Shown here piece by piece: positions 8,425 through 18,264 of a stretch of DNA of 64,000 nt. The position numbers were made by a program, and so were the translations under genes. Where the stretch lies: the NCBI GenBank assembly GCA_003534295.1, contig DPDV01000008.1, forward strand, positions 1 through 64,000. The letters run 5' to 3'. Below the pieces are notes generated by a model, which ran no database searches, had not been told where the DNA came from, and saw only the letters and a program-made list of their open reading frames with translations. Every line of letters begins with the position of its first letter. Within the stretch, counting starts at the first letter, position 1. The DNA is from Clostridiales bacterium (lineage in GTDB: Bacteria > Bacillota > Clostridia > TANB77 > CAG-508).

Positions 8425-10434
8425 TTATCCCTTCTGTAAAATTATTTTAAATATTTCTGATACACTCCACGCTTGTGCGAATGCGCCTTTTGCTAAATAT
8501 GGTTTTTTTGAATCATATAGTTCGCTTATGCTTCCAACAGTTGAATTTTCGTTCATTTCCTTTATAAATGTTTGTTTAACATTTTCCCTAAAGTTTTCGT
8601 ATTGCTTTTTTAGTTCATTTTTTACTTTTGCATTTTTCTCTGCTTTTATTCTATTTCTATATGCATCTGAGTATATACCTAATAGCCATGGCCACGTTAT
8701 GCCTTGATGATAACTCATATCTCTTTTTAAAACATCGCCCTCATATACCTCTTTATAAAATGGTTCCCCTTTAGCAAGTGTTTTTAATCCATAATCATTT
8801 AATAATTTTTTAGTTACTGTTTCAAACATTTCTGTTGCTATTTCCGAGTTTGGCTCTATAACTTGATATGTTAAGCTTATTGCAAATAATTGATTGGGCC
8901 TTATTTTGCTATCTCCAATGACATCATATAAGCATTTTCTTCTTTTATTGTAAAACTTCTCTTTAAAGCTCTTTTTACATTTTTCTGCCAATTCATTGTA
9001 TTTTTTCTCTTGTTCTTTGGTACCATATAGTTCTGTAAGTTCTTCTGCTATTTTTAATGCATTATACCACATTGCGTTTATTTCAACTGCTTTTCCGTTT
9101 CTTGGTGTAACACAATATTCTCCCACCTTTGCATCCATCCATGTATTTTGTGTATGTTCTGTCCCTGCTACAAGCAATCCATCTTTATCCAACCATATAT
9201 TGTTATTATCATGGTTTATTCCATTTATATATGACTCTATTACTTTTATTAAACTTTTATATATATTTTCCTCTACAAAGTTATAGTCTTTTGTATAATT
9301 AAGAAACTTTTTTACTTGCTCAAACAATAGCAATGATGCGTCAGCACTATTATATAATGGTCTATTATCATATCCTGAGTATCCATTTGGAACTAAACCA
9401 AACTTTATATCTCTTATATATGTTAATAAAACTTCCTTTGCTATTTCATATCTATTTGACAATAGCAATAGTCCTTCAAATGAAATTAAGCTATCTCTTC
9501 CCCAATCTAAAAACCAAGGATATCCAGCAATTATGGTATAAAGGGCAAACGATGGTCTATATACTACAAAATTATCTGAAGCAATAATATATGTTTTGAC
9601 CAATTCTTCGTTTTCCGAATTTAACAGATTTGATTTATCTATTAGTTTATTTATTCTTGATATTTCTTTTTTTATAATCTCTTTTCCATCAATTTCTTCT
9701 ATGTTTTCTTCTAAAGAACACACAAAAGTAATTGTTTTCTCCTCATTTGGTGCCAATTCTATTTCGTATCTTCCAGGTACGATTAAATTTTCTTCTGCCG
9801 CCATTCCTCTTTTTTCTTCTTCTATGTAATACATATTATTAAATTTGTCATTTTCGTGTTTTATGTACTTTCCATTTGTTAAATTCATATATATCGGTGT
9901 TTCCGATTGTCTATTTATTACTATTTTAACCTTATTTTTATTTATGTTTTGCCTTAAATCAAACTCATAGTTTGTTGTTACAGTATGGAAATCTCTAAGA
10001 TTCATTATTGGTGCTAGTGTTAATATTGAATCTTTATCATTATTTTTTATTTCGTATACTAACACAACTGTATTTTTTCTATATTCCATACATATTGATT
10101 TTTTTATATTTATGCCAGCTACTTCATATTCAAATACTGGTATATAATCTTTTTTAAAGCTTTGTAAATATTTATATCCATCTGAAATATAATTTTTACA
10201 CATATTTGTGTAAAGATTATACTTTTTTCCGTCTGTTTGTATACTTTCGTCTAGTTTTGATAAAATTAGATGCCTTCTTGCTGGAGGTGTAAGTGGTGCT
10301 ACCAAAAGGCCATGATATTTTCTAGTATTTGCACCTATTATTGTAGAACTACAGTATCCTCCTAAGCCATTTGTTATAATCCATTCTCTTTTTATTCCTT
10401 CTTCTAAACTCATTTTATCTTTTGCATATTCCAT
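8425..10434 (-). CDS. Amylo-alpha-1,6-glucosidase (glycogen debranching enzyme)
   Basis: A 669-residue glycoside hydrolase of the bacterial GDE type, cleaving alpha-1,6 branch points of glycogen-like polymers. The N-terminal GDE_N domain (about 1-280) begins with the typical NGLGGYCSSTIIGANTRKYH. The C-terminal (alpha/alpha)6 barrel has the FLDWGRDSLISFEG motif (about 312) carrying an acidic catalytic residue, plus DGLLVAGTEHTQNTWMDAK and MSYHQGITWPWLLG. No signal peptide, so cytoplasmic. No glycogen synthesis genes are nearby. It lies 16 bp after yvcK in an apparent operon. Confidence 0.9.
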   Translation of the reverse strand: MEYAKDKMSLEEGIKREWIITNGLGGYCSSTIIGANTRKYHGLLVAPLTPPARRHLILSKLDESIQTDGKKYNLYTNMCKNYISDGYKYLQSFKKDYIPVFEYEVAGINIKKSICMEYRKNTVVLVYEIKNNDKDSILTLAPIMNLRDFHTVTTNYEFDLRQNINKNKVKIVINRQSETPIYMNLTNGKYIKHENDKFNNMYYIEEEKRGMAAEENLIVPGRYEIELAPNEEKTITFVCSLEENIEEIDGKEIIKKEISRINKLIDKSNLLNSENEELVKTYIIASDNFVVYRPSFALYTIIAGYPWFLDWGRDSLISFEGLLLLSNRYEIAKEVLLTYIRDIKFGLVPNGYSGYDNRPLYNSADASLLLFEQVKKFLNYTKDYNFVEENIYKSLIKVIESYINGINHDNNNIWLDKDGLLVAGTEHTQNTWMDAKVGEYCVTPRNGKAVEINAMWYNALKIAEELTELYGTKEQEKKYNELAEKCKKSFKEKFYNKRRKCLYDVIGDSKIRPNQLFAISLTYQVIEPNSEIATEMFETVTKKLLNDYGLKTLAKGEPFYKEVYEGDVLKRDMSYHQGITWPWLLGIYSDAYRNRIKAEKNAKVKNELKKQYENFRENVKQTFIKEMNENSTVGSISELYDSKKPYLAKGAFAQAWSVSEIFKIILQKG

Positions 10435-10449
10435 TTTAACTTTCCCCTT

Positions 10450-11991
10450 TTATCTTAGTGGTTTTATTTCTATTTTTGTTTCTTCTTTCTTTTTTCTACC
10501 CCTTTTAGGCATATTTCTCTTTTTTTCTCTTTCTTTTTCCTTAATTTCTGCCTCTTGTATTGATTTTATTCTTTCTTGATATTTCTGATAAAACTTGCTT
10601 TTTCCTCTTGGTGTTTTATTATTTGTTTTTGGTCTTGCTTTTTGATCTTGCTTTAATGATTTTTTTGCATCCTTTAATTTATCATTAAGAATCATATATT
10701 GTGTATTGTTTTGCATATCGTTAAATTTCAAATCATCACATATTAATTGTATTATAGAAGCTGCTATTGCATCTGGATTATGACGTACATACCCATCTGT
10801 GACACATGAAATGTCCCTTTGCATTAGATTTACTCCTTCAGCTTTTGCTTTTGAAACATCTATTTCTACTAAATCCTGTCCTTCCATATTATATTTTCTT
10901 ATAAACTCTGGTATTATATCTCCATTATCATATATGCAATATTCTATTACTCCTTCTCCAACATGTTCCTTAATTGCTTTTATATGGTCTGACAAACTAT
11001 ATGTATCAGTTTGTCCTGGTTCTGTCATTAAATTGCTAACATATATTTTAAAGGCTTTGCTTTCTTTTATAGCTTTTGTTACACCTTTCACTAATAAATT
11101 TGGTATAACATTTGTATATAAGCTTCCTGGCCCTATAACTATTGCATCTGCCTCTGCTATAGCTTCCAAAACACCTGGAGCTGGTTTGCAACTTGTTGGA
11201 TTTATAAATATTCTATTTATTTTACTTATTCTACTTGTAACTTCTTCTTCAATTTTTTCTCTATTCTCTATTATTGTTCCATCTTCTAGTTCAGCACATA
11301 TTTTTATTTCTTCTAACGTCACTGGTAGTACTTTTCCGGTTATATTTAACACTTCTTTTGATTGTTTTATGGATTCGGCAAAATCGCCATATAATTCTTT
11401 CATTCCTAATAAGTATATATCTCCAAAAGAAAGAGCTTTTAGCTTTCCAGTATTAAATTTGTAATTTAATATTCCTGCCATTGCATCTTCATTTGCTGAT
11501 AATGCAATCAAGCTTTGTTTTATGTCATCTAATGGCATTGTTTCTAGCATTTTTCTAGAATCCGACACTTGTTCGCCATAATCTGATACTGTTACAATTG
11601 CAGTTATATTATCTGTATAATGTTTTAGACCTTTTAGAACAGAATTTAGTCCTGTTCCTCCTCCTATTGCAACTATTTTTGGACCCTGATTATAAACTTT
11701 TTTATTAAATATTAAAGATTTTACATCTGTATCTTTTGGGCTATTTCTTTTATCAGATTCAGCTACCAATAGCTCTAATGTTCGTTTTTGAATTGATATT
11801 ATACCTACTATAAGTAATACAAATCCCATTACAAAAACTGTAATTATTCTTGCCAATTCCATAAATTCTAGCTCTTTACCTGTTAATATTTTCATCATTC
11901 CATAGCAGCACAAAGTTACTCCTATTAATATTATAACTACCCATCTTTTCATTTTTGCTCCTGATTTAAACCATCTTAAAAAGCCTTTCAT
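10450..11991 (-). CDS. yvcK: YvcK/CofD-like protein with N-terminal membrane anchor
   Basis: A 513-residue member of the YvcK (gluconeogenesis factor, UDP-GlcNAc-binding) family, needed for normal wall synthesis on gluconeogenic carbon in Bacillus. Two membrane segments (about 17-35 and 45-65) precede the nucleotide-sugar fold with VAIGGGTGLNSVLKGLK (about 107) and VTVSDYGEQVSDSRK. The core ends near 440 and a highly basic Lys/Arg-rich tail of about 70 residues follows (KRNMPKRGRKKKEE). It lies 9 bp after murB, which fits an envelope role. The membrane anchor and basic tail are extra to the Bacillus form. Confidence 0.88.
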   Translation of the reverse strand: MKGFLRWFKSGAKMKRWVVIILIGVTLCCYGMMKILTGKELEFMELARIITVFVMGFVLLIVGIISIQKRTLELLVAESDKRNSPKDTDVKSLIFNKKVYNQGPKIVAIGGGTGLNSVLKGLKHYTDNITAIVTVSDYGEQVSDSRKMLETMPLDDIKQSLIALSANEDAMAGILNYKFNTGKLKALSFGDIYLLGMKELYGDFAESIKQSKEVLNITGKVLPVTLEEIKICAELEDGTIIENREKIEEEVTSRISKINRIFINPTSCKPAPGVLEAIAEADAIVIGPGSLYTNVIPNLLVKGVTKAIKESKAFKIYVSNLMTEPGQTDTYSLSDHIKAIKEHVGEGVIEYCIYDNGDIIPEFIRKYNMEGQDLVEIDVSKAKAEGVNLMQRDISCVTDGYVRHNPDAIAASIIQLICDDLKFNDMQNNTQYMILNDKLKDAKKSLKQDQKARPKTNNKTPRGKSKFYQKYQERIKSIQEAEIKEKEREKKRNMPKRGRKKKEETKIEIKPLR

Positions 11992-12000
11992 ATCTCTATC

Positions 12001-12912
12001 CTACTCTCCTAACACTTCAATTTCTAACTCTATTTTCTTATTAAATTTTTTATATACTTCGTTTTTAATATACTCTATTAATTTTAAAATATCACTTGCA
12101 GTTGCATTTCCTTTATTCACTATAAAACCTGCATGCAAGTCTGATACCTCTGCATCTCCTATACTATATCCTTTCAATCCGCATTCATCAATTAGCTTTG
12201 CAGTTATAAAATCTTCTCCTCTTTTAAATGTACTACCTGCACTTGGCATAGTTATAGGTTGTTTAGCTTTTCTACTTTTTGCATATTCATCCATTTTTGC
12301 TTTTATTTCTTTTGCATTTCCTTTTTTTAATCCTAGTGTTGTTTGTATAATTATATAATTTTTGTTAGAAAACAAGCTGTGTCTATATTCAAACTCACAC
12401 TCTTTGTTTTTTATTGTTTTTATTTCGCCTGTTTCCTCCATATAAGTCACACTTTCAACAATATCTTTAAACTCTCCTCCATATGCACCAGCATTCATCC
12501 TTATTGCTCCGCCAATTGTTCCTGGTATACCAGATGCAAATTCAAAGCCTTCTATGGAACTCTTTAAAAGGATTTGTGCAATTTTGCCTAAAGGCTCTCC
12601 TGCACCCAATGTCACAATTATTTCTTCATTTTTATCTTCTATTTGTATTTTCTGTATGTTTATTTTTGCAACAATTCCTCGTATTCCGTTATCTTTTACT
12701 AACATATTAGTTCCATTTCCTATTATAGTTAATGGAACATTTTCTTTTTTTACCACTTTCAAAATATATTTTAGTTCTTCAAGTTCATTTATTTTTATAA
12801 AGATATCCGCATTACCTCCTACTTTAAAGGATGTATGTTTTTTCATTGGTTCATTTAAATATATATTTTCTTCTGGTATATTTTTTATTAATATACTAAA
12901 TAAATTATCCAT
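12001..12912 (-). CDS. murB: UDP-N-acetylenolpyruvoylglucosamine reductase
   Basis: A 303-residue FAD enzyme that reduces UDP-GlcNAc-enolpyruvate to UDP-MurNAc in peptidoglycan synthesis. The FAD-binding segment is visible (HTSFKVGGNADIFI, about 26; IGNGTNMLVKDNGIRG, about 61; GIPGTIGGAIRMNAG, about 128). The catalytic Ser lies in PSAGSTFKRGE (about 225), and LHAGFIVNKGNATASD follows. It is a type II MurB. First gene of murB-yvcK-debranching enzyme-ruvC-holA on the minus strand. Confidence 0.95.
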   Translation of the reverse strand: MDNLFSILIKNIPEENIYLNEPMKKHTSFKVGGNADIFIKINELEELKYILKVVKKENVPLTIIGNGTNMLVKDNGIRGIVAKINIQKIQIEDKNEEIIVTLGAGEPLGKIAQILLKSSIEGFEFASGIPGTIGGAIRMNAGAYGGEFKDIVESVTYMEETGEIKTIKNKECEFEYRHSLFSNKNYIIIQTTLGLKKGNAKEIKAKMDEYAKSRKAKQPITMPSAGSTFKRGEDFITAKLIDECGLKGYSIGDAEVSDLHAGFIVNKGNATASDILKLIEYIKNEVYKKFNKKIELEIEVLGE

Positions 12913-13005
12913 TATAAAATTCCTTTCAAAACAAATTTTATCATTTTTATAATTATATTACAACATTTAATTTTAAATTTCTAAAATTTAAAAATTATTA
13001 TAAAC

Positions 13006-13034
13006 TTGCAATATTTTGTCGTTTATTGTATATT
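13006..13034 (+). promoter_or_regulatory. Promoter for the E2-like acyltransferase gene
   Basis: TTGCAA (13006-13011), 17 bp, TATATT (13029-13034), about 45 bp before the GTG start. Confidence 0.55.
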
Positions 13035-13079
13035 TATGTTATGCGCTATATAAATACATTGACAAAAGGGGGAGTTTAA

Positions 13080-13904
13080 GTGTTTGGATATAGAAGTGAT
13101 GGAAAAAAGGTCAAAAATATTTCACCTTTTTTTAAGCTAATTCCACATATAATGAAAACAAGAAATGATGCACAAGTATATTATACAGAGGATATACCAA
13201 TTACAGCACTTGATGAATACATAGATAAAAAAGCAGATGAGGGAATAAAATTGTCTTACATGAGTGCCATTTATTCGGCTTTGGTAAAACTTATTTCTCA
13301 AAGACCTCAATTAAATAGATTTATAATGAATGGAATAACATATGAAAGAACTGGTATTTATATTTCTTTAGCAATAAAAAAAGATTTATCTGATGAGGGA
13401 ATTGAAACAATTGTAAAACTACCTTTTACAGGCAATGAAAATATATTTGAAATTAATAACAAATTATCTTCTACAATAATTCAAAATAAGTCTAATGCAA
13501 ATTCTAACGAAACAGATAAATTAGCAAAAATTTTATCATTAACACCTAATTGGCTTTTGAAATTTTTGGTTAATTCTATTATGTTTCTAGATAATGGAGG
13601 CTTGCTCCCAAAAAGTATTATAAATGCTAGTCCATTTCATACAAGTGCCTTTCTTACAAATGTAGCTTCTCTTGGGATAGACTCCATATATCATCATCTC
13701 TATAATTTTGGTACTACTGGTATTTTTATAGCTATGGGAAAAAAGAAAAAAAGTTACATATATGATGATGATATAATAAAAGAAGAAAAGTGTATTTCCT
13801 TTTCAATTGTTTGTGATGAAAGAATTTGCGATGGATATTATTTTGCAAATTCTGTAAAACTATTTAAAAAATATTTAAAAAAGCCAGAATTATTAGAAAA
13901 TTAA
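13080..13904 (+). CDS. Stand-alone 2-oxo-acid dehydrogenase E2-like acyltransferase
   Basis: A 274-residue protein resembling the catalytic domain of dihydrolipoyl acyltransferases (chloramphenicol-acetyltransferase fold), without lipoyl or E1/E3-binding domains. Start codon GTG follows AGGGGGAG by 7 nt. The fold is suggested by the PHIMKTRNDAQVYYTEDIP start and the C-terminal FSIVCDERICDGYYFANSV block. The latter aligns with the HRxxDG active site, but the catalytic His position is Glu (ERICDG). It is the only plus-strand chromosomal gene in its neighbourhood and ends at a two-way terminator. Function unknown; possibly a different acyl transfer or a non-catalytic role. Confidence 0.75.
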   Translation: MFGYRSDGKKVKNISPFFKLIPHIMKTRNDAQVYYTEDIPITALDEYIDKKADEGIKLSYMSAIYSALVKLISQRPQLNRFIMNGITYERTGIYISLAIKKDLSDEGIETIVKLPFTGNENIFEINNKLSSTIIQNKSNANSNETDKLAKILSLTPNWLLKFLVNSIMFLDNGGLLPKSIINASPFHTSAFLTNVASLGIDSIYHHLYNFGTTGIFIAMGKKKKSYIYDDDIIKEEKCISFSIVCDERICDGYYFANSVKLFKKYLKKPELLEN

Positions 13905-13907
13905 GCT

Positions 13908-13972
13908 CAATTAGGGACAGTCCAAAAATGTCCTATTTGCACATTTTTGGACTGTCCATAATTGTCCCTATT
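13908..13972. terminator. Bidirectional terminator between convergent genes
   Basis: A long inverted repeat: AGGGACAGTCCAAAAATGT pairs with ACATTTTTGGACTGTCC, extended by AATTAGGGAC / GTCCCTATT-like outer arms. It lies between the plus-strand acyltransferase stop and the minus-strand ftsH stop, overlapping the latter by a few bases. A related GGGAC...GTCCC hairpin occurs at 46899-46919. Confidence 0.75.
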
Positions 13973-15767
13973 GTATTAATTCTTGAAATTCATCTGCCGA
14001 TATTATTTCTTTTTCTAAAAGTTTCTCTGCTACTTTATCCAACTTTGGCATATTGTTTCTTAATATTTCTTGAGCTCTCGCATATGCGGTATCAATCATA
14101 ATTTTAACTTCTGCTCCTATTGCATCTCCAAATTTTTCGCCTAACAATTGCAATTCATAAGGATCCTTATCTGTGTCTATATATATTGGACCTAATGTTT
14201 TACTCATTCCATATTTTGTTATCATACTTTTTGCTATTTGTGTTGCTACTTCTATATCATTACTTGCTCCTGTTGAAATATCGTTTAAGGCAATTTGTTC
14301 TGCTGCTCGTCCACCAAGCAATGATACCAATTTTTCTTCCATTTCTGTTTTAGAAATATAATACTTGTCCTCATTTGTCTTATACATTGTATAACCGCCT
14401 GCAACACCTCTTGGTATAATAGATACTTCTTTAATGTCTTTTTGTGTTTCTAATTGACTGCTTACTATTGCATGTCCTGCTTCATGATATGCAGTTAGTC
14501 TTTTATCTTTGTCAGACACAATTCTACTTTGTTTTTCTAGTCCAACTGTAACCTTTTTTACTGCTTCCTCTATATCATTGTTTGATATTGCTTTATGTCC
14601 CCTAATTGTTGCTATTATTGCTGCTTCATTTAATATGTTTGCAAGTTCTGCACCTGAAAATCCAGCCGTATCTTCTGCTATACTCCTTAAATTCACATCA
14701 TCTGCAAATTTCTTTCCTTTTGCGTGAATTTTTAATATTGCTTCTCTTCCATTCAAGTCTGGAAGTGCTATTGTTATTTGTCTGTCAAATCTTCCTGGAC
14801 GTAATAATGCTTTGTCCAACATTTCTGGTCTATTAGTTGCTGCTAAAACTATTATTGTTTCTTCTGTGTCAAACCCATCCATTTCTACCAATAGTTGATT
14901 TAATGTCTGATTATTTTCCGTTTCTGCTCCATTGCCTGATGACCTTCTTTCGCCTATAGCATCTATTTCATCTATAAATACTATACATGGTGATATCTTT
15001 TTAGCTTTTTCAAACAATTTTCTAACTCTTGATGCACCTAATCCAGCAAACATCTCTATAAATTCTGAACCACTCATAGAAATAAATGGAACATCAGCTT
15101 CTCCCGCAATTGCTTTTGCTATTAATGTTTTTCCCGTTCCTGGCTTTCCACATAACAAAACTCCTCTAGGTATTTTAGCACCCATTTCATAAAATCTTTT
15201 AGGATTTTTCAAAAAATCTACTATTTCTATTAATTCTTGCTTTTCTTCTTCTAAGCCCGCTACATCTTCAAATTTTACTTTTGAATTTGTAGTTTCTGAA
15301 TCATATACTTTACTTTTGTCACCTAATCCTTGCATTTTTATAACTAAAAAGAATAACACTAATATCATTATTGTAGGAAGTAAACCATATAATGAAGTTA
15401 ATGTTTTTACAATTATGCTTTGTTGTTTTTGATTTAATTTTATATCATTATTTTTATCTATTTTTTGTTGTTGGATTAATTCGATAAATGCTTGTGTATT
15501 TGGTACATTTGTAATCTTTTTTTCCTCTACGTCTTTAATTTTGGTCTTAACAGTGTTGCTACCTACAGTCATTTCTACTTCTTCTACTTTTCCCTCATTA
15601 ATTTCCTTAATCAAGTCAGTATAAGCTAGCTCATTTACTTTATCTTTGTTTTTGGCATTTACTAAGTACATTCCCAATACTATAAATACTGCCACTAATA
15701 CTATTATTGACAAAGTAATATATACTATTTTTTTTCTTTTTTCTTTTTCCTTATCTTTGTTCATCAT
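13968..15767 (-). CDS. ftsH: ATP-dependent zinc metalloprotease FtsH
   Basis: A 599-residue membrane AAA+ protease that degrades membrane and regulatory proteins. There are two N-terminal membrane segments (about 13-32 and 127-145) with an extracytoplasmic loop between. The AAA domain has Walker A GKPGTGKT (about 210), Walker B VFIDEIDAIG (about 265) and the second region of homology NRPEMLDKALLRPGRFDR. The zinc motif HEAGHA (about 429) is followed by a downstream acidic ligand. Length is slightly short of the usual 610-650 because the C-terminal tail is short. It follows the DUF1189 gene by 14 bp. Confidence 0.97.
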   Translation of the reverse strand: MMNKDKEKEKRKKIVYITLSIIVLVAVFIVLGMYLVNAKNKDKVNELAYTDLIKEINEGKVEEVEMTVGSNTVKTKIKDVEEKKITNVPNTQAFIELIQQQKIDKNNDIKLNQKQQSIIVKTLTSLYGLLPTIMILVLFFLVIKMQGLGDKSKVYDSETTNSKVKFEDVAGLEEEKQELIEIVDFLKNPKRFYEMGAKIPRGVLLCGKPGTGKTLIAKAIAGEADVPFISMSGSEFIEMFAGLGASRVRKLFEKAKKISPCIVFIDEIDAIGERRSSGNGAETENNQTLNQLLVEMDGFDTEETIIVLAATNRPEMLDKALLRPGRFDRQITIALPDLNGREAILKIHAKGKKFADDVNLRSIAEDTAGFSGAELANILNEAAIIATIRGHKAISNNDIEEAVKKVTVGLEKQSRIVSDKDKRLTAYHEAGHAIVSSQLETQKDIKEVSIIPRGVAGGYTMYKTNEDKYYISKTEMEEKLVSLLGGRAAEQIALNDISTGASNDIEVATQIAKSMITKYGMSKTLGPIYIDTDKDPYELQLLGEKFGDAIGAEVKIMIDTAYARAQEILRNNMPKLDKVAEKLLEKEIISADEFQELIQ

Positions 15768-15781
15768 TTTCTCCCTTCCTA

Positions 15782-16834
15782 CTATGCATTAGTTCCTTCT
15801 GCTTGCTCTCCCAAATTTGAATCCTTTTTCTCTTTCTTATTAGGTTCCTTTTTCTCTGAGTCTTCTTTTCCCTTGTCCTTTTTTCTTATTCGTTCTTTTT
15901 CTTCTTCTTCCTTTTTTTCTTGCTCTTTTTTTGCTAGTTCCTCTTTTACCTTTTCCTGCTCACTCAATATTTTAGTAAGTTCTGCTTGCTTTTTTATAAA
16001 ATCCGATTTAATAATTAATATAGAAGAAATAACGTATATATATGAGATTGCTGTATACATTACTTGGAAATATTTAACTGTAAATCCTGTAAATATATTT
16101 ATAATCATATATATAGCATTTAATATTATTGGTAATGTTAATGCATATATTGCTATATTATATAATGCACTTGGTTTTAATTTTATTTTTAAAATCGAAC
16201 AAGTTATATAGCCTAATATAGCTAATACTAACGCATCCATCAAAACACTAGAAAAATATATTATAAATAAGTATATAGTCATCACAATAAAAAATACAAA
16301 ACATAATGTATATTGATTTTTTCCTGACAATTTTTCTATTATATCTTGTTTGTTTATTGTTCCTATTTCATATTGTTCTGCAATATCAGAATAATTATAT
16401 GCTGAAGGAATATTGGTCATTTGATTTTTAATAATTACTTTGTCCTTTAAAAGCATAATTCCATTAAATTCGTATTTTAGAGATTCTGCATATTCTGCTT
16501 GCTGTTCCGCTGTTAACTCACCGGTATTAATTATAATTTTAGTTGAAACCTCATCTATATAGTATGTCAAATTCTCTTTAGCCACTACATTCAATTTATT
16601 ATCCTTATAATTTATTTCCTCTATGTTCTGTTCTATAAAGTTTTTTAGGTTCGTAACAACATTGCCAAATCTAATAGTTAACGCTAGTGAGACGACTAGA
16701 GAAAATATAGTCATTATTTTTAATAAATATACAATTGATTTTTTTATACTTTCTCCTGCCAATATTTGATATTTCTCTACATTTTTTACAGATATACATA
16801 TTCTTTTCCAAAACGATATTTTTTGTTCTTCCAC
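15782..16834 (-). CDS. DUF1189-family multispanning membrane protein
   Basis: About 350 residues from a GTG start. The longer reading from an ATG at 16861 would overlap cysS by 14 bp and contains AAAGGAG in its own coding region, 8 nt before the GTG at 16832-16834, so I prefer the GTG. There is one membrane segment near the N-terminus, an extracytoplasmic domain (containing TYYIDEVSTKIIINTG), then about four membrane segments. The C-terminal tail of about 75 residues is extremely Lys/Glu-rich. The family's function is not established. It lies between cysS and ftsH. Confidence 0.8.
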   Translation of the reverse strand: MEEQKISFWKRICISVKNVEKYQILAGESIKKSIVYLLKIMTIFSLVVSLALTIRFGNVVTNLKNFIEQNIEEINYKDNKLNVVAKENLTYYIDEVSTKIIINTGELTAEQQAEYAESLKYEFNGIMLLKDKVIIKNQMTNIPSAYNYSDIAEQYEIGTINKQDIIEKLSGKNQYTLCFVFFIVMTIYLFIIYFSSVLMDALVLAILGYITCSILKIKLKPSALYNIAIYALTLPIILNAIYMIINIFTGFTVKYFQVMYTAISYIYVISSILIIKSDFIKKQAELTKILSEQEKVKEELAKKEQEKKEEEEKERIRKKDKGKEDSEKKEPNKKEKKDSNLGEQAEGTNA

Positions 16835-16847
16835 CTTTGTTTCTCCT

Positions 16848-18248
16848 TTATATTTTATCAATTGTCATTCCTTCTTTGGTATCTTTTACTATATAGCCTT
16901 TTTCCTTTATTTGGTCTCTTAGTAAATCTGACAATTGCCAATTTTTTTCTTCTCTTGCTTTTTTTCTTTCTTCAATTAATTCTTTTATATCTTCTGGTAT
17001 TTGTATTTTTTCTTTGCTTTCTAAATATTTTTTTGAATTTTTTAAGTCTAATCCCAAAACCCTATCAAAATCCAATAATAATTCTGCATATTGTTTTGAT
17101 TTTTTTTCACTTTTAATTATTTCCCATATAATGCTCATTGCTAAAGGAATGTTTAAATCGTCATTTATTGTTTCCAAAAATTTCTTTTTATATTCCTCTA
17201 TAATATTATTATTTATAATATCTGTTCCATTCAAATGCTTTAAATATCCATTTCTTAATCTATCTATTGCTATTTGTGATGATTTTGCTATCTCAAACGT
17301 AAAGTTCAATTTTGTTCTATAATGAGCAGTATAGCAAAATAATTTATATGCCAATGGCTCTATTCCTTTTTCTTGTAGTTGATCTAATGTATATGCATTT
17401 CCCAATGACTTTCCCATTTTTCCATTGTCAACTTGTAGAAACTCCACATGCATCCATGTTTTTGCAGGTATTTTCCCTGTTCTTCCTTTACTTTGCGCTA
17501 TTTCATTTTCGTGATGTGTTGGTATATGGTCAACTCCTCCTGTATGAATATCAAATTGCTCTCCTAAATATTTTAAAGACATTGCAGAACATTCTATATG
17601 CCAACCTGGATATGATAATCCCCATGGACTTTCCCATTTCATTATATGGTTTTCTGGCGCTTTAATCCAAATGGCAAAATCATACGGATTTCTTTTTTCC
17701 TTGTCTACTTCTACTCTCGCACCTGCAATTTGATCATCTATATTTCTATTTGACAGAACAGGGTATTTATCTAATTTTGATATATCAAAATAAATTCCTC
17801 TGCTTGTTTCATAAGCATATCCGTTGTCAATTAATTTTTGGACATATTCTATCATTTCTGGTATATGCTCTGTAGCTCTTGCAATGGTTTCAGGTTTTTC
17901 TATGTTTAGTCTTTCAATATCTCTAAAAAACATACTTTCATAATATTTTGCTATCTCGTATGGGTTCTTATTTTCTTTTCTTGCTGCTTTTTCCATTTTA
18001 TCTTCGCCTTCATCTGCATCTGATTCTAAGTGTCCCACATCTGTAATATTCATAACATGTTTTAAATCATATCCATTATACTTTAAAACTCTACGTATAT
18101 TATCCATAAAAATATATGCCCTAAAATTCCCTATGTGGGCATAGCTGTACACAGTTGGCCCACATGTATAAATTTTAACTTCTTTATTATCAATTGGCTT
18201 AAATTCTTCTTTTGTTTTTGTTAAAGTATTATATAATTTTACTTGCAT
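16848..18248 (-). CDS. cysS: Cysteinyl-tRNA synthetase
   Basis: A class I synthetase charging tRNA-Cys, about 466 residues. HIGH-type motif HIGN in TVYSYAHIGNFRAYIF (about 33-45). Zinc ligands include Cys in YTCGPT and in WHIECSAMSLKYLG (about 215). KMSKS-type motif KMGKSLGN (about 275). The start is ATG at 18246-18248, after GGGGGA with 6-nt spacing. An in-frame upstream ATG at 18311 would add 21 residues inside the penicillin-binding protein gene and is unlikely. Confidence 0.95.
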   Translation of the reverse strand: MQVKLYNTLTKTKEEFKPIDNKEVKIYTCGPTVYSYAHIGNFRAYIFMDNIRRVLKYNGYDLKHVMNITDVGHLESDADEGEDKMEKAARKENKNPYEIAKYYESMFFRDIERLNIEKPETIARATEHIPEMIEYVQKLIDNGYAYETSRGIYFDISKLDKYPVLSNRNIDDQIAGARVEVDKEKRNPYDFAIWIKAPENHIMKWESPWGLSYPGWHIECSAMSLKYLGEQFDIHTGGVDHIPTHHENEIAQSKGRTGKIPAKTWMHVEFLQVDNGKMGKSLGNAYTLDQLQEKGIEPLAYKLFCYTAHYRTKLNFTFEIAKSSQIAIDRLRNGYLKHLNGTDIINNNIIEEYKKKFLETINDDLNIPLAMSIIWEIIKSEKKSKQYAELLLDFDRVLGLDLKNSKKYLESKEKIQIPEDIKELIEERKKAREEKNWQLSDLLRDQIKEKGYIVKDTKEGMTIDKI

Positions 18249-18264
18249 AAAATTCCCCCAATTT

